A stretch of DNA of 5,944 nt from Candidatus Zixiibacteriota bacterium. GTDB taxonomy: Bacteria; Zixibacteria; MSB-5A5; GN15; FEB-12. The notes beneath the pieces were generated by a model. It saw nothing but the letters and a program-made list of their open reading frames with translations. It did not search any database and was not told the origin of the DNA. Of the stretch, positions 5,650 through 5,944 are shown piece after piece. The position numbers and the translations under genes were made by a program. Position 1 is the stretch's first letter; the number at the start of each line of letters is the position of its first letter. The stretch spans positions 1 to 5,944 of the forward strand of contig JAOZPL010000131.1 in NCBI GenBank assembly GCA_029932795.1, given 5' to 3'.

Positions 5650-5944
5650 CAGTTACCACGGTGTGCTACCGCTCAACAAACCGGTTGGTATCTCTAGCCA
5701 TGATGCCGTGATCAAGGTTCGCAGGAGTATCAGGCAGGCGGGGATCGGCCATACCGGCACACTTGACCCGCGTGCCCAGGGGCTGTTGGTCTTGTGCCTT
5801 GGGAGAACTACGAAGGCTGCGCGCTTTATTGCTCAATGCGATAAAACGTATGAAGCCGAGATTCGACTGGGCCTCACTTCCACTACGTATGATGCCGAAG
5901 GCGTTGATCCCGACGCGCGAACAAACGATGTTCCAAAAATGACA
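5636..5944 (+). CDS. truB: tRNA pseudouridine(55) synthase TruB, N-terminal part (cut by window end)
   Basis: TruB isomerises uridine 55 in the T-loop of most tRNAs to pseudouridine. The first 103 codons are present, about a third of the usual 300 or so; the rest lies past the right edge. Visible features are the N-terminal GVLPLNKPVGISSHDAV (9-25) and the catalytic motif GHTGTLDPRAQGLL (38-51). Asp44 is the expected nucleophile, equivalent to Asp48 of the E. coli enzyme. The KTYEAEIRLGLTSTTYDAEG stretch that follows matches the family. ATG 5636 has a good ribosome binding site and overlaps the nrnA-like gene by 14 bases, which implies translational coupling. The frame is open to the last base, so nothing suggests a pseudogene. 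Neighbouring rbfA and truB are commonly adjacent or nearly so in bacteria. Confidence 0.96.
   Translation, partial: MTRSDSYHGVLPLNKPVGISSHDAVIKVRRSIRQAGIGHTGTLDPRAQGLLVLCLGRTTKAARFIAQCDKTYEAEIRLGLTSTTYDAEGVDPDARTNDVPKMT

Overview
The window is a stretch of a bacterial translation and transcription housekeeping operon, all on the + strand. In order it holds rimP (lacking only the first base of its probable start codon), nusA, infB, rbfA, an nrnA-type DHH phosphoesterase gene, and the first third of truB, which runs off the right edge. Coding density is very high. The only gaps are 14 bases (rimP-nusA), 68 bases (nusA-infB) and 68 bases (infB-rbfA). rbfA to nrnA is close or overlapping, depending on the nrnA start, and nrnA overlaps truB by 14 bases. 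I see no promoter, intrinsic terminator, tRNA, mobile element or CRISPR array. The window looks like the interior of one long transcription unit whose promoter lies to the left.

The organism is a bacterium of moderate GC. The ylxR and ylxQ genes that sit between nusA and infB in Firmicutes are absent, and nrnA lies between rbfA and truB. IF2 has two IF2_N modules: an N-terminal one with an 'SHMS' signature, and a second one with 'INQRLD' just before the GTPase domain. NusA has one helix-hairpin-helix repeat plus an acidic tail. From memory of these families, this mix resembles FCB-group or neighbouring lineages (for example Zixibacteria or Gemmatimonadota-like bacteria) or some deltaproteobacterial lineages. 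This placement is an inference; no search was run.

The genes form a coherent set. RimP and RbfA mature the 30S subunit. NusA controls RNA polymerase pausing, termination and antitermination, and helps rRNA transcription. IF2 brings initiator tRNA to the 30S and promotes subunit joining. The NrnA-like protein probably degrades 2-5 nt RNA fragments and/or pAp. TruB makes pseudouridine 55 in tRNA.

I found no convincing undescribed system; this is an ordinary core-genome region. The points worth a second look are fine-scale. IF2 has several substitutions at normally near-invariant positions (G4 NKID to SKID, switch I EAGG to EAGA, and a domain II 'GD' to 'SV'). nusA contains a perfect 10-bp intragenic inverted repeat. 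There is a possible hairpin over the rbfA start region, a Glu in motif II of the NrnA-like protein, and two G8 homopolymers inside conserved genes.
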